DNA of 35,747 bases from positions 1-35,747 of the forward strand of contig NZ_CANDNU010000016.1 in the NCBI RefSeq assembly GCF_947387495.1, read 5' to 3'. Below the pieces are notes generated by a model. That model was not told the DNA's origin, did no database searches, and saw only the letters and a list, made by a program, of their open reading frames with translations. Of the stretch, positions 1-7,708 are shown in pieces (the stretch's first letter is position 1; every line of letters begins with the position of its first letter). Position numbers and translations under genes: made by a program. This stretch comes from Limosilactobacillus difficilis. Its GTDB lineage: Bacteria > Bacillota > Bacilli > Lactobacillales > Lactobacillaceae.

Positions 1-54
1 TTGACGGACATCCTTTCATATAGGTTTGGTTCACTTAATATGATACCTGATGTC

Positions 55-77
55 ACGCCGAATGGCGTTTTTTATTT
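55..77 (+). terminator. Short intrinsic terminator of an upstream gene
   Basis: A 5-bp stem (ACGCC at 55-59, GGCGT at 64-68) with a GAAT loop runs into TTTTTTATTT. It would end a plus-strand transcript entering from the left, so the helicase gene probably has its own promoter. The stem is short, so efficiency is uncertain. Confidence 0.5.
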
Positions 78-105
78 GCCACCAACTGGGTGGCTAACTT
101 CATTC

Positions 106-111
106 TATAAT
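106..111 (+). promoter_or_regulatory. Candidate -10 box for the GIY-YIG/DUF2075 gene
   Basis: A perfect TATAAT lies 36 bases before the start codon at 148 and after the terminator at 55-77. No good -35 box is seen at 16-18 bp upstream, so this is a weak or activator-dependent promoter call. Confidence 0.4.
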
Positions 112-147
112 CCACCAATAAAACTAAGGATGATAAAGGTTAAATAA

Positions 148-1920
148 ATGAGCAATAACATTCCATCACCAATAATTTATCAAACACGTTATAACCGAAA
201 AATTGCTTCAAATCTCGATCAAGAAATCAAGAATAAACTCAACAAAACTAGCGCGTCCAATTTGCTAATTGATTACCCAACCGTTTACATTATCAATGAA
301 GCTAGCAATCCGAAAAAAGCTCAGTATACCGTTTATGTCGGCGAAACCAATGATATTCAGCGACGAACTTTGGAGCACTTAAATGCCGATCCAAAATCGC
401 GGTCCGACTGGCAACAACTGCAACAAACTTCTAACGCGTTAATGTATGTTATTGGACATCAACACTTTAACAAGTCCCTGACCTTAGACATTGAAAACCG
501 CTTGATGCACTATCTCTCCGGTGTCAACACCGTTCATCGCCTCAACAACCGGCGTGATAACGCCCAGGGTGATTATTACACAAGTGATGAAATGATCACT
601 GTTTTTAATAAAATTTGGCGAAAACTTCACCGATTAAAGCCCGACCTTTTCCCTGTTCAGCGGATTGTGGAGGAGTCGGCTCTTTTCAAGGCTTCGCCAT
701 TTCACAAATTAACCCGTGCCCAACGTGCCGCCAAAACACAGATCTTGAGCGTTGTTCAAGAAGCACTGCGGACGACGCAATCTCATGGTCAGCTTGTTTT
801 AGTGCAGGGAGAAGCTGGAGCTGGTAAGACCGTTTTGATGAGTAATATTTTCTATGACTTGGCCACCGAAAAAGATCATCCCCTCACTGTCACCATGATG
901 GTCAACCACCATCAACAAGAAAAGGTTTACGAACAAATTATCCACAAGCTTGAAATGTCCAAAAACGCTCAAGTACAGAAAGTGACTACCTTTATCGACG
1001 AACATACTGAACAACATCCCATTGACATCGCTTTTGTTGACGAAGCGCACCTGCTTTTGACGAAACGCAGCCAAGCTTATTATGGTCACGGGGAAAACGA
1101 ACTCCTCGACATTATTAAGCGAGCACGGGTAACAATTGCCGTTTACGATGAAAAACAGGTCCTCAGTAATAACCAAATTATCGAAGAAAAAGATCACCAA
1201 AAAATTGAAAAGCTGGTGAATTACCGGGTAACCCTGAAAAATCAAATGCGAATCGACGCATCACCAAAAATGGTGGAATGGTTACGCAATCTACTGGATA
1301 ATCAAATCATTGCCCCCGCCCCACAAGATGCTAAATACGACCTCAAAGTTTTTGACGACCCAGCTAAAATGCAAGCATCTATTGCCAAAAAAGCGCGTGT
1401 TGACGGCGATAACGGAATCAGCCGAATGCTAGCAACATTTGACTGGGACTATTCTGGAATGTCTACCAATCCTAACGGTTTATGGGAAGTATCTGAAGGC
1501 GCTTGGCACATGCCATGGAACTTGCAGTTAAAGCCCACGGCAAAGGACAAACATAAAATTGCCGGCGTTAAGTATTCTGATCTGTCTTGGCCTGAACAAC
1601 CTCACACAGTTAACGAAATCGGTTCGACCTACACCATCCAGGGTCTCGATCTCAATTACGCTGGAGTCATTATTGGCCCTTCTGTTAAGTACCGCGATCA
1701 TCACATTGTCTTTGACCCTACCAAAAGCAAGGACAAGAAAGTTATTAATCGTCGAACCATGCATGATGGTTCTAAGCAAAAGTTCAGCACGGAGTTAATC
1801 AAAAATGAATTCAACGTATTAATGACCCGCGGCGTCCATGGTCTCTACCTGCATGCGGTTGATCCGGCATTACAAAAAGCACTAAAAGAAGCAGTAAACA
1901 AGAAGCAAAACCATAATTAG
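148..1920 (+). CDS. GIY-YIG nuclease / DUF2075 (Schlafen group 3-like) helicase fusion
   Basis: A 590-residue cytosolic protein combining a nuclease-like and an NTPase domain. Residues about 40-135 resemble a GIY-YIG domain: a degenerate first motif (TVYI, 45-48), YVGET at 63-67, conserved R72/R73 and H77, and a candidate metal-binding E116. The rest matches DUF2075, the Schlafen group 3 DNA/RNA helicase-like family. It has a Walker A GEAGAGKT at 221-228, Walker B FVDEAH at 296-301, a STYTIQGLD motif near 493-501 and a helicase VI-like NVLMTRG with R561. AAAGG lies 8 bases before the ATG. The gene is followed 11 bases later by a MazG-like hydrolase whose ribosome site overlaps this stop codon, so the two are probably co-translated. 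The family is widespread in Firmicutes without an established role; nucleic-acid repair or phage defence is inference. Confidence 0.85.
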   Translation: MSNNIPSPIIYQTRYNRKIASNLDQEIKNKLNKTSASNLLIDYPTVYIINEASNPKKAQYTVYVGETNDIQRRTLEHLNADPKSRSDWQQLQQTSNALMYVIGHQHFNKSLTLDIENRLMHYLSGVNTVHRLNNRRDNAQGDYYTSDEMITVFNKIWRKLHRLKPDLFPVQRIVEESALFKASPFHKLTRAQRAAKTQILSVVQEALRTTQSHGQLVLVQGEAGAGKTVLMSNIFYDLATEKDHPLTVTMMVNHHQQEKVYEQIIHKLEMSKNAQVQKVTTFIDEHTEQHPIDIAFVDEAHLLLTKRSQAYYGHGENELLDIIKRARVTIAVYDEKQVLSNNQIIEEKDHQKIEKLVNYRVTLKNQMRIDASPKMVEWLRNLLDNQIIAPAPQDAKYDLKVFDDPAKMQASIAKKARVDGDNGISRMLATFDWDYSGMSTNPNGLWEVSEGAWHMPWNLQLKPTAKDKHKIAGVKYSDLSWPEQPHTVNEIGSTYTIQGLDLNYAGVIIGPSVKYRDHHIVFDPTKSKDKKVINRRTMHDGSKQKFSTELIKNEFNVLMTRGVHGLYLHAVDPALQKALKEAVNKKQNHN

Positions 1921-1931
1921 GAGCATCTATT

Positions 1932-2267
1932 ATGAATTACGATGAAATTGTTCGTCTACTGCGCCATTTTCGTGATCAACGTGGTTGGCAAAAGTATCAT
2001 AATCTTAAAGACTTGGCCATTTCCTTAAATTTGGAAGCCAGTGAAGTTTTAGAAATCTTCCAGTGGCAACCGGCCGACCAGCCACTCAACGCTCAGCAGA
2101 CTGAACACCTCTCAGATGAATTGGCCGATACCATGATTTATCTCACCTACATGTTTGATAAACTGGGCATTGACCCGGGGGATGCAATCAAGAAAAAGAT
2201 GCATTTTAACCAACATCGTCATTGGCCAAAGATTGATCAACAGAAGACGCCAAAAGAGACAAAGTAA
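1932..2267 (+). CDS. MazG-like nucleotide pyrophosphohydrolase
   Basis: A 111-residue all-alpha NTP pyrophosphatase of the MazG/RS21-C6 type, expected to cut (d)NTPs to NMP and pyrophosphate in the cytosol. The metal-binding ExxE motif is visible at E35 and E38, with another Glu at E41, and the ExxD motif at E63 and D66 within DELADTMIYL. The length suits the single-domain members, not the two-domain MazG. TAGGAG formed by the preceding stop codon serves as its ribosome site 7 bases before the ATG, so expression is tied to the helicase gene. The substrate cannot be read from the sequence: it could be a house-cleaning enzyme for damaged nucleotides or a nucleotide-depleting partner of the helicase. 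Confidence 0.85.
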   Translation: MNYDEIVRLLRHFRDQRGWQKYHNLKDLAISLNLEASEVLEIFQWQPADQPLNAQQTEHLSDELADTMIYLTYMFDKLGIDPGDAIKKKMHFNQHRHWPKIDQQKTPKETK

Positions 2268-2297
2268 AAATTACTGCACACCCGTTCAAAGATTCAA

Positions 2298-2340
2298 AAA
2301 AGCAGCACTCAATCATCTTGACTGGGCGCTGCTTTTGTCT
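2298..2340 (+). terminator. Intrinsic terminator, probably bidirectional
   Basis: AAAAGCAGC at 2298-2306 pairs with GCTGCTTTT at 2328-2336, with an inner TCAA/TTGA pair. T-rich sequence follows on the plus strand and A-rich sequence precedes, so it can serve both the MazG-like gene (plus) and the AraC gene (minus), which converge here. Confidence 0.75.
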
Positions 2341-2364
2341 TACTACCAAATCGCCGGCCTTTGA

Positions 2365-3351
2365 TTAGGCCCGACCCTCTTGGCGGAATTGCTGAACACT
2401 CTTTCCGGTCCAAACACTAAAGGCGCGTTGGAAGGAATTTGTTTCCTGATAGGCCAAGAGGAAGGCAATTTCATCAGTCGACATTTTAGTGTTGAGCAAA
2501 TAATTCTTTGCTAACATTTCGCGGGTGGCATTTAGTTGCTGCTGAAAATTAGTTTTTTCCGCTTTTAAATTTCGCTGGAGCGTTCGTTTGCTGATGCCCA
2601 ACTCCTTGGCGACACCATCAGCATTTGCAATTCCCCGCGGCAGTAGTTCCACCAGGACCGAGCGAACCCGCTTGGCATAAGAATCATCAACAGCTAATTC
2701 CGCTAACCGTTTCTTAAGTTCTGGCTCTAAGTAATTCAGCAGCGAAAGATTCTTCGACTTAAAGGGTCTTTGCAAATCTGCAATCCTGAAAGTAATTGAA
2801 TTATCGGCTGCCCTTTGTGGGGTAACACCCAGGTAATTGATAACTTTTTCATCAGTAAGCGCAAAAGTAACTGTCACTTTGACGGGGTTGATCTGCTGAC
2901 CAGTTGCCCGCGAAAGCATTTCGATTAGAAAAGCAAACTCGCCTTTGACAAAGAATGCTGGCAAAAACTGCTTTTCACTTAAAGTCGTTAGCTTGATCGT
3001 TTGCATCTGGGCCTGTTTTTTGATTTGGTAAGATACCGGACCGATCAGTTTTTTGTAATGAGCTAAGCGTTGAATGAAGGATGTCCCATTCGAACTACAA
3101 TAAGCGGCTAAAATTGGTGGCGAAAAGGTTTCCAAATTGTTTTCCTTTACCAGGATGATCGGCAGCAATGGATCTCTCGCAATTTTGTCAACAGTTTCCA
3201 GCATTCTAAAATATTGGGCTTCACTTAATTTAGGGAACTGATGAGCAAAGGTGTCAATCGGCAACTCCGCTTGTCTTAAAACTAATTGAGGATCAATGTT
3301 ATTAGCTGCTAATAGTTTTCCATATTGCCCATCAATCACGAATTTTTCCAT
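2365..3351 (-). CDS. AraC-family transcriptional regulator
   Basis: A 328-residue regulator. The long N-terminal part (about 1-215) resembles the ligand-binding domain of OruR/arabinose-binding-type AraC proteins. The C-terminal about 100 residues form the double helix-turn-helix: GVAKELGISKRTLQRNL is the first recognition helix region and AFLLAYQETNSFQRAF the second, the latter being the most conserved AraC segment. ATG at 3351 is preferred over a TTG one codon earlier because AGGTGA sits 5-7 bases before it and overlaps the stop of the upstream SDR gene. It is thus the second gene of an SDR-araC operon and probably controls that operon through the direct repeats at 4219-4253. The inducer is unknown. 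Confidence 0.85.
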   Translation of the reverse strand: MEKFVIDGQYGKLLAANNIDPQLVLRQAELPIDTFAHQFPKLSEAQYFRMLETVDKIARDPLLPIILVKENNLETFSPPILAAYCSSNGTSFIQRLAHYKKLIGPVSYQIKKQAQMQTIKLTTLSEKQFLPAFFVKGEFAFLIEMLSRATGQQINPVKVTVTFALTDEKVINYLGVTPQRAADNSITFRIADLQRPFKSKNLSLLNYLEPELKKRLAELAVDDSYAKRVRSVLVELLPRGIANADGVAKELGISKRTLQRNLKAEKTNFQQQLNATREMLAKNYLLNTKMSTDEIAFLLAYQETNSFQRAFSVWTGKSVQQFRQEGRA

Positions 3352-3359
3352 CAAATCAC

Positions 3360-4145
3360 CTATTTGTTAGTTGATTGTTGGCTGGCCACGAAACCCATCG
3401 TTGCCTTCTTGGGCATCATTGGCATCAGCCCAACGAACGGCCGTTGCCAACCTGGCAAGCCAGCAAAGACATTCATCTTACCCTTCAACATCGCTTCGTA
3501 TCCTTCTTCGGCTACTTTTTTCGGACTGACGCCGTTGGCAAACATCTTGGTGTCGGTCAATCCACCAGCCTTCGCGAAGCCAGTATCCATTGCCCCTGGC
3601 ATCAAAGCAGTTACTGAGACATCGGTGTCCTTCAATTCGTACCAAACCGCGTTACTCAATGAAGTGAAGTAGGCCTTCGTCGCGTAGTATTCCGCTTGCA
3701 GCGGTCCCGGAATCAAGGCAGCCGAAGATGAAACATTTAAGACCCGGCCGGCGTTGCGGTTAACCATGTCTGGCAAGAACAACTTCATCAACTTGGTAGG
3801 GACCATCATATTAACTTTCGCCATGTTGATGTCTTGGTCAAAGGAACGTTCCAAAAATGTCCCTTGACCACCAAGTCCGGCGTTGTTGACTAAGTAATCC
3901 ACTTGAACACCTAACTTTTTAGTTTCATTGTAAATCGTTTCGGCGGCGTCATCATTAGTGAAGTCAACGGCAATTGAATTTACCTTGATTCCGTAGCGCT
4001 TTTGAACACTGTTCCTTAGTGTTTGGAGCTTTTGGGGATTACGACCCACCAAGATCAAATTAATCCCGTTGCCCGCAAACACCTTAACGAATTCCTTACC
4101 AAGTCCACCAGTAGCACCAGTAATTAAAGCAGTTTTGTTTGACAT
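3360..4145 (-). CDS. SDR-family NAD(P)-dependent oxidoreductase
   Basis: A 261-residue classical short-chain dehydrogenase/reductase. It shows the Rossmann motif TGATGGLG at 9-16, NNAG at 87-90, catalytic Ser in NVSSSAA near 139-141, and the YxxxK pair Y153/K157. R35 after the second strand suggests NADP(H) preference. Two ATG codons are adjacent (4148 and 4145); AGGAGG is 5 and 8 bases away respectively, so the second is favoured. It is the first gene of an operon with the AraC regulator, whose start lies 8 bases beyond this stop. The substrate is unknown; it may be a short-chain alcohol or carbonyl compound linked to the regulator's ligand. Confidence 0.9.
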   Translation of the reverse strand: MSNKTALITGATGGLGKEFVKVFAGNGINLILVGRNPQKLQTLRNSVQKRYGIKVNSIAVDFTNDDAAETIYNETKKLGVQVDYLVNNAGLGGQGTFLERSFDQDINMAKVNMMVPTKLMKLFLPDMVNRNAGRVLNVSSSAALIPGPLQAEYYATKAYFTSLSNAVWYELKDTDVSVTALMPGAMDTGFAKAGGLTDTKMFANGVSPKKVAEEGYEAMLKGKMNVFAGLPGWQRPFVGLMPMMPKKATMGFVASQQSTNK

Positions 4146-4188
4146 CATGTTTTCCTCCTAATTGCTAGTTCCTTTAGCTGATGGTCAT

Positions 4189-4217
4189 ATAATAATAGCT
4201 TTTCGTGCCATCTGGAA
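4189..4217 (-). promoter_or_regulatory. Promoter of the SDR-araC operon
   Basis: On the minus strand a TATTAT -10 box (4189-4194) stands 17 bp from a poor -35, TTCCAG (4212-4217). A good -10 with a poor -35 is expected where an activator helps RNA polymerase, and the AraC-like repeats begin one base upstream of this -35. Confidence 0.45.
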
Positions 4218-4218
4218 C

Positions 4219-4253
4219 ATCAATTAGTGCCAAGAAGATATCAAATGGTGCCA
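4219..4253 (-). promoter_or_regulatory. Direct-repeat operator, candidate AraC-type activator site
   Basis: ATCAATTAGTGCCA (4219-4232) and ATCAAATGGTGCCA (4240-4253) match at 12 of 14 positions and are exactly 21 bp apart, two helical turns. This is the geometry known for AraC-family dimers. A third half-match ending in GTGCCA lies at 4197-4210, overlapping the promoter. The proximal repeat abuts the -35 box of the SDR-araC promoter. Confidence 0.55.
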
Positions 4254-4296
4254 TCACGGTTTTGCACACTCAGGAACAGCCATCTTCCAACTGATT

Positions 4297-5151
4297 CTAT
4301 CCCTGAAATAGTTGCAGATTCTGCATCAACGCGGACAATTGCTGGGCACTCCAAGGCATATATTCAGCAATTGTCATCCCCACCAGATCAAACTCCTGGT
4401 TGATATCCTTGATAAAGTTAAAAGTCTCGGCAACTCCGGCGGCCCCCTTGGCGGCATTATCAGGAATGTCCTTTAATGCTGGGTTATTGAAATAGGTCGC
4501 ATAAAAACTCTACGGATTTAAAACGTCAATATCAAAGTGCAGGTAAAGCCGATCGAATTGATTCTGCTGAGCCCAGGCCTTAACTGCCGCAATTGACGGT
4601 TCTTGGTGGCCCTTAAAATCAATTCCCGCCTGACGAAGGAGGGTCTGCTCTTCCGTTGTCGGCATTTGCAAGCCGGCATAGAAAATTTGCTGAGCTCTTA
4701 ACGGGTTCTCTACTAGCTGGTTAAAAATCGGATCTCCCATCTGTAATAAGTTAGCCACCACCATGGCATGCTCATTATCAAAAATCTGCGGGTTTGAAAT
4801 ATCGGGATGAGCATCAAGCCACACCACGCCGATCTTCCCTTTGTAGTGACCATTCAGATAATCAATTGGCGCCTGGGATACGAGACAGTTTCCACCAAGG
4901 GTAATAATTTTATCCGGTGCTTGCCGGGCAATCGCCCGTTTAGTTTGCAGTAAGTTATTCTTGATCACTTCCTGGTGATTGACCTTGCCCTGTCGAGGGC
5001 CGCCCTCCTGCTTCAATGAAAGCTTAACCGTCACTTGTTCAGGGTTCTTAGGGGCAATTGCCGCCAAAATGCTCGCCCCAAGCCCATATACCGGGTTGTC
5101 ACCGGCCTGCCAATCGGGAACTATTAAGCGCATTGTTTGCTTTTCCATCAT
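4297..5151 (-). pseudogene. Arginase-family hydrolase gene interrupted by an in-frame amber codon
   Basis: The reading frame runs 213 codons from ATG 5151, meets TAG at 4510-4512, then continues open in the same frame for 70 codons to TAG 4297-4299. The first part carries arginase/agmatinase/formiminoglutamase fold motifs: GGNC at 87-90 (where classical members have GGDH), DAHPD at 113-117 and DID at 207-209, which supply Mn ligands. The stop falls four residues after the DID motif. The 70 lost residues begin SFYATYF and still look like coding sequence, so the lesion is young or is read through. A truncated protein would lack the last strands and helices of the fold. Transcription would come from the MerR-type promoter at 5175-5205; the adjacent MerR gene is also broken. 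A sequencing error remains possible. Confidence 0.8.
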
Positions 5152-5174
5152 CAGCCATCTCCTTTGCTATTTTC

Positions 5175-5205
5175 ATGGTAAACTCTATACCAACTAGAGA
5201 GTCAA
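5175..5205 (-). promoter_or_regulatory. MerR-type promoter with 19-bp spacer and internal dyad
   Basis: On the minus strand TTGACT (-35, 5200-5205) and TACCAT (-10, 5175-5180) are separated by 19 bp, CTCTAGTTGGTATAGAGTT. The spacer contains the inverted repeat CTCTA/TAGAG. A 19-bp spacer with a dyad between the boxes is the signature of MerR-activated promoters. It drives the arginase-family gene, whose start is 24 bases away, with AAAGGAG between. On the plus strand TTGCTA (5164-5169) and TATACC (5186-5191), spaced by 16 bp, overlap the same dyad and could give the MerR gene an autoregulated promoter. Confidence 0.65.
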
Positions 5206-5219
5206 GGAAGGAAAAGCAA

Positions 5220-6046
5220 ATGATTTCAATCGGTCAAATGGCAAAATACTGCCAGACAAGCATTCAAACTTTGCGACTATATGACCAGAAGGGCTTGCTG
5301 ACCCCCGCACTCGTGGATCCCCAGACCCACTATCGTTACTACCAGCCTGAACAAATTTTTCAGTTCAACCTCATCAAGTACTTGCAGTCTACCAGCTCAT
5401 CCCTCCAGGAAATTGCGACGGTGATGAACGATAACTCAATTAATCTGAGTGATTTCTGGCAAGAGCAGGAACAGAAGATTCAACACCAGATTGAAGAACA
5501 GCAACGCAAGCTGGTCATCGCTAAGTTTCAGCAACAGCAGCTGAATAATTTGGCAAGTATGCAGGCTCATCTGGGAAAGCAGCCCTATGTCAAAAACTTC
5601 ACAAGGTGATCGGACTAGTTCCCGTCACCCGTCAACTGGGACCAACCGACGTTCCTGATCAGGCGGTGGCGACGCTGGACCATCAGCTATTGATGCATCA
5701 TCAAATTCCTAACCTGGAGTATGGCTTCAGTTTTCGGTCAAGCCAGAGTGACGACTTGGCGACCATTCAGTACCAGACGATTTTCAAAGAATTGATCTCT
5801 CCACCAGCTGATCCCTCATCAGCCGAGTCAAAGAAATTTAAGATGGTTGACCTTGCTGGACGCTACCTGTGCATTAATTTTAAATGGTCCACCGCAAAAT
5901 ACTTAGCCTATCTCAGGCAACTCCTCACCGTTCGGTCAGATTACTCTGGTCCGATCTTTGAGGAGTCCTTCCCCCTAAGCTACTATCAGAATGAATTCGC
6001 CCGGGGCCAGCAGGCGATTACTGAATTACGGATTAAATTGGATTAG
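5220..6046 (+). pseudogene. MerR-family regulator split by a one-base frameshift
   Basis: The first frame (5220-5609, 129 codons) encodes the winged-helix DNA-binding domain, starting ISIGQMAKYCQTSIQTLRLY, and a coiled-coil linker rich in Gln and Glu (about 85-120), then stops. The second frame (from 5606 to 6046, about 146 codons) encodes a BltR/GyrI-like effector-binding domain beginning IGLVPVTRQLGP. Adding one A to the five-A run at 5592-5596 would join the halves as VKKLHKVIGLVPV and give 275 residues, a normal length for this class. AAGGAAGG lies 8 bases before the ATG. If not repaired by slippage, the DNA-binding half would be made without ligand control. It is divergent from the broken arginase-family gene, which it presumably regulated. 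Confidence 0.8.
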
Positions 6047-6179
6047 TACGAGTTGGTTAGGACTGATGCATGCCATCGGTTCATGGACTTCACATTCAAA
6101 GATGATGCAGTTAAATGTTAGGCAGTCTCAGCTCCCCCTGCCGAGTGCTGTTTTAGCTCACCGATGAAAAAGCCATATT

Positions 6180-6209
6180 TTGATACTTTTCACTTTCCTT
6201 TTCTGATAT
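6180..6209 (+). promoter_or_regulatory. Putative promoter of the ogt-adaA operon
   Basis: TTGATA (6180-6185) and TGATAT (6204-6209) are 18 bp apart, about 70 bases before the ogt start. An AdaA-controlled operon would be expected to have an activator site just upstream, but no convincing repeat was found. Confidence 0.35.
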
Positions 6210-6279
6210 GATCGGAGACGAAGAAGTCGCTAATACCGCACTATTTCGGTACCATCTATCAATCTAGAAAGGGCTTAAA

Positions 6280-6783
6280 ATGAAAAAAATTTTTTACAAC
6301 TCGCCACTTGGCCAAATTACCATCTTAGCTGATGACCAAGCGATCTACGGATTATGGTTTAATAAGCAAAAACATTTCGGTGGTCACTACGATTTAGATA
6401 CAATCGAGGGCGACATGACGAAGCAAGCCGCAAAAGCGATCAATTGGCTAGACAAATACTTTGCCGGTCAAAACCCATCATGCACTGGCCTAGTTCTTAA
6501 TCCAGATGCCACTGCATTTCAGCAGAAAGTTTATCAAACACTGGTAAAAGTTCCCTCCGGTGAAACCATCACTTACAAGGAACTTTCCAACCTAATTCAA
6601 GCTGGTCATCCCCATAAAAACCTATCTCGCGCTATCGGCAACGCAGTTAGTCACAATCAGTTGCTTCTCCTTATTCCTTGCCACCGGGTTATCGGCAGCA
6701 ATGGCTCCCTGACTGGCTTTGCCGGCGGTTTAGACCGGAAAAAAGAATTACTAAAATTAGAGGGAGCGTTGCCGAATGAATAG
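6280..6783 (+). CDS. ogt: Methylated-DNA--protein-cysteine S-methyltransferase
   Basis: A 167-residue suicide repair protein that moves the alkyl group from O6-alkylguanine or O4-alkylthymine in DNA to its own cysteine. The active-site motif IPCHRVIG is intact with acceptor C134, followed by the glycine-rich GSNGSLTGFAGG loop. The upstream helix-turn-helix has RAIGNAVSHN, where R117 is the expected arginine finger; Val-Ser replaces the usual Ala-Asn of the family. AGAAAGGG precedes the ATG. The last codons overlap the adaA start by 8 bases, so the pair is translationally coupled. The arrangement resembles the Bacillus adaA-adaB pair in reversed order. Confidence 0.93.
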   Translation: MKKIFYNSPLGQITILADDQAIYGLWFNKQKHFGGHYDLDTIEGDMTKQAAKAINWLDKYFAGQNPSCTGLVLNPDATAFQQKVYQTLVKVPSGETITYKELSNLIQAGHPHKNLSRAIGNAVSHNQLLLLIPCHRVIGSNGSLTGFAGGLDRKKELLKLEGALPNE

Positions 6784-7336
6784 TCAGCTATCTGCCCCTA
6801 CCGACAAGCAATGGCGAACGATTGTCAATAATGATCACCGAGCAGATAGTCAATTCTGGTACGGGGTCACTACTACGAAGATCTTCTGCAAGCCCTCTTG
6901 CCCTTCCCGTTTGCCAAAACGCAACCATGTCATCACCTTTGCCAGTCCGCAAGAAGCATTGCAGGCAGGTTTTCGTCCCTGCAAACGTTGTCGACCCTTA
7001 GATCGAATTGTAAGTAATCAAGTATGGATTGATGAAACCGATCATATTTTGCAAACCCGGTATAACCAGAAACTGTCGCTTCACGAACTAGCTAGTCTTG
7101 TCCATGGCGATCCATCTTACCTGCGGCACACTTATAAGAAAGTCACTGGTATCACCCTACAGCAAAAGCTGACCCAAATCCGTTTAGAGCACGCTCGCAA
7201 TTTGTTGGTATGCAGCACGCACCCCGTAAGCCAGGTGGGCGCCAAAGTCGGCATTCCAAATACGGCCTACTTCATCAGCCTTTTCAAAAAGCAATATGGC
7301 AAAACGCCGTTGCACTATCGGCATGATCAGCACTGA
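6776..7336 (+). CDS. adaA: AdaA-type methylphosphotriester sensor and AraC activator
   Basis: A 186-residue protein with two domains. Residues about 10-75 form the Ada zinc domain with four cysteines at 38, 42, 69 and 72, the same numbers as in E. coli Ada, where Cys38 accepts a methyl group from DNA phosphotriesters. Residues about 85-183 are an AraC-type double helix-turn-helix (LSLHELASLVHGDPSYLRHT and the GIPNTAYFISLFKKQYGKTP region). Methylation of the zinc site converts such proteins into activators of alkylation-repair genes. The start overlaps the end of ogt by 8 bases. Together with Ogt it makes a complete adaptive response to alkylating agents; self-regulation is inferred from the family. 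Confidence 0.92.
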   Translation: MNSQLSAPTDKQWRTIVNNDHRADSQFWYGVTTTKIFCKPSCPSRLPKRNHVITFASPQEALQAGFRPCKRCRPLDRIVSNQVWIDETDHILQTRYNQKLSLHELASLVHGDPSYLRHTYKKVTGITLQQKLTQIRLEHARNLLVCSTHPVSQVGAKVGIPNTAYFISLFKKQYGKTPLHYRHDQH

Positions 7337-7708
7337 ATCGTCTCGGCGGACTATTTTAACCAGTTGGCATCAGATTATTGCCGACATCTCGCTTAGTCTT
7401 TGATGTATGAAAACATAGATAATTAGCAAAGGAAGGTGGAATTCAAATGGGTAAAACTCGACAAAAAACAAATTGGTTCCAATCCAATGCTAGTAAGTGT
7501 CAAAAGAGCAGGCCGCTAAAGAATTAAAAAATTCCCTATCATCGTTTTGTTTAAACTTTATTATCTTAAATAATTCATCAATTACTTTTAAAAAAATTAA
7601 GCATATTCCTTAGGAAGATTAATTATAGTACATAACCCCTTGATAGTGTTTATTTAATTATTAGAAAGTTCTAAGATTATTAAATATACATTAGAAAGGG
7701 GTTTTGCT
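7337..7708 (+). other. Gap with one weakly supported small ORF
   Basis: Between adaA and the permease there is AT-rich sequence. A 26-codon ORF (7447-7527) follows the strong AAAGGAAGG ribosome site and encodes a basic peptide beginning MGKTRQKTNWFQSN. A neighbouring frame (from 7503 to 7613) continues as KEQAAKELKN and further for 36 codons, so this may be a small gene broken by a frameshift. No family is recognised. A TATAGT at 7624-7629 and a TATACA at 7685-7690 are possible -10 boxes for the permease, without clear -35 partners. No terminator for adaA is evident. Confidence 0.3.
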
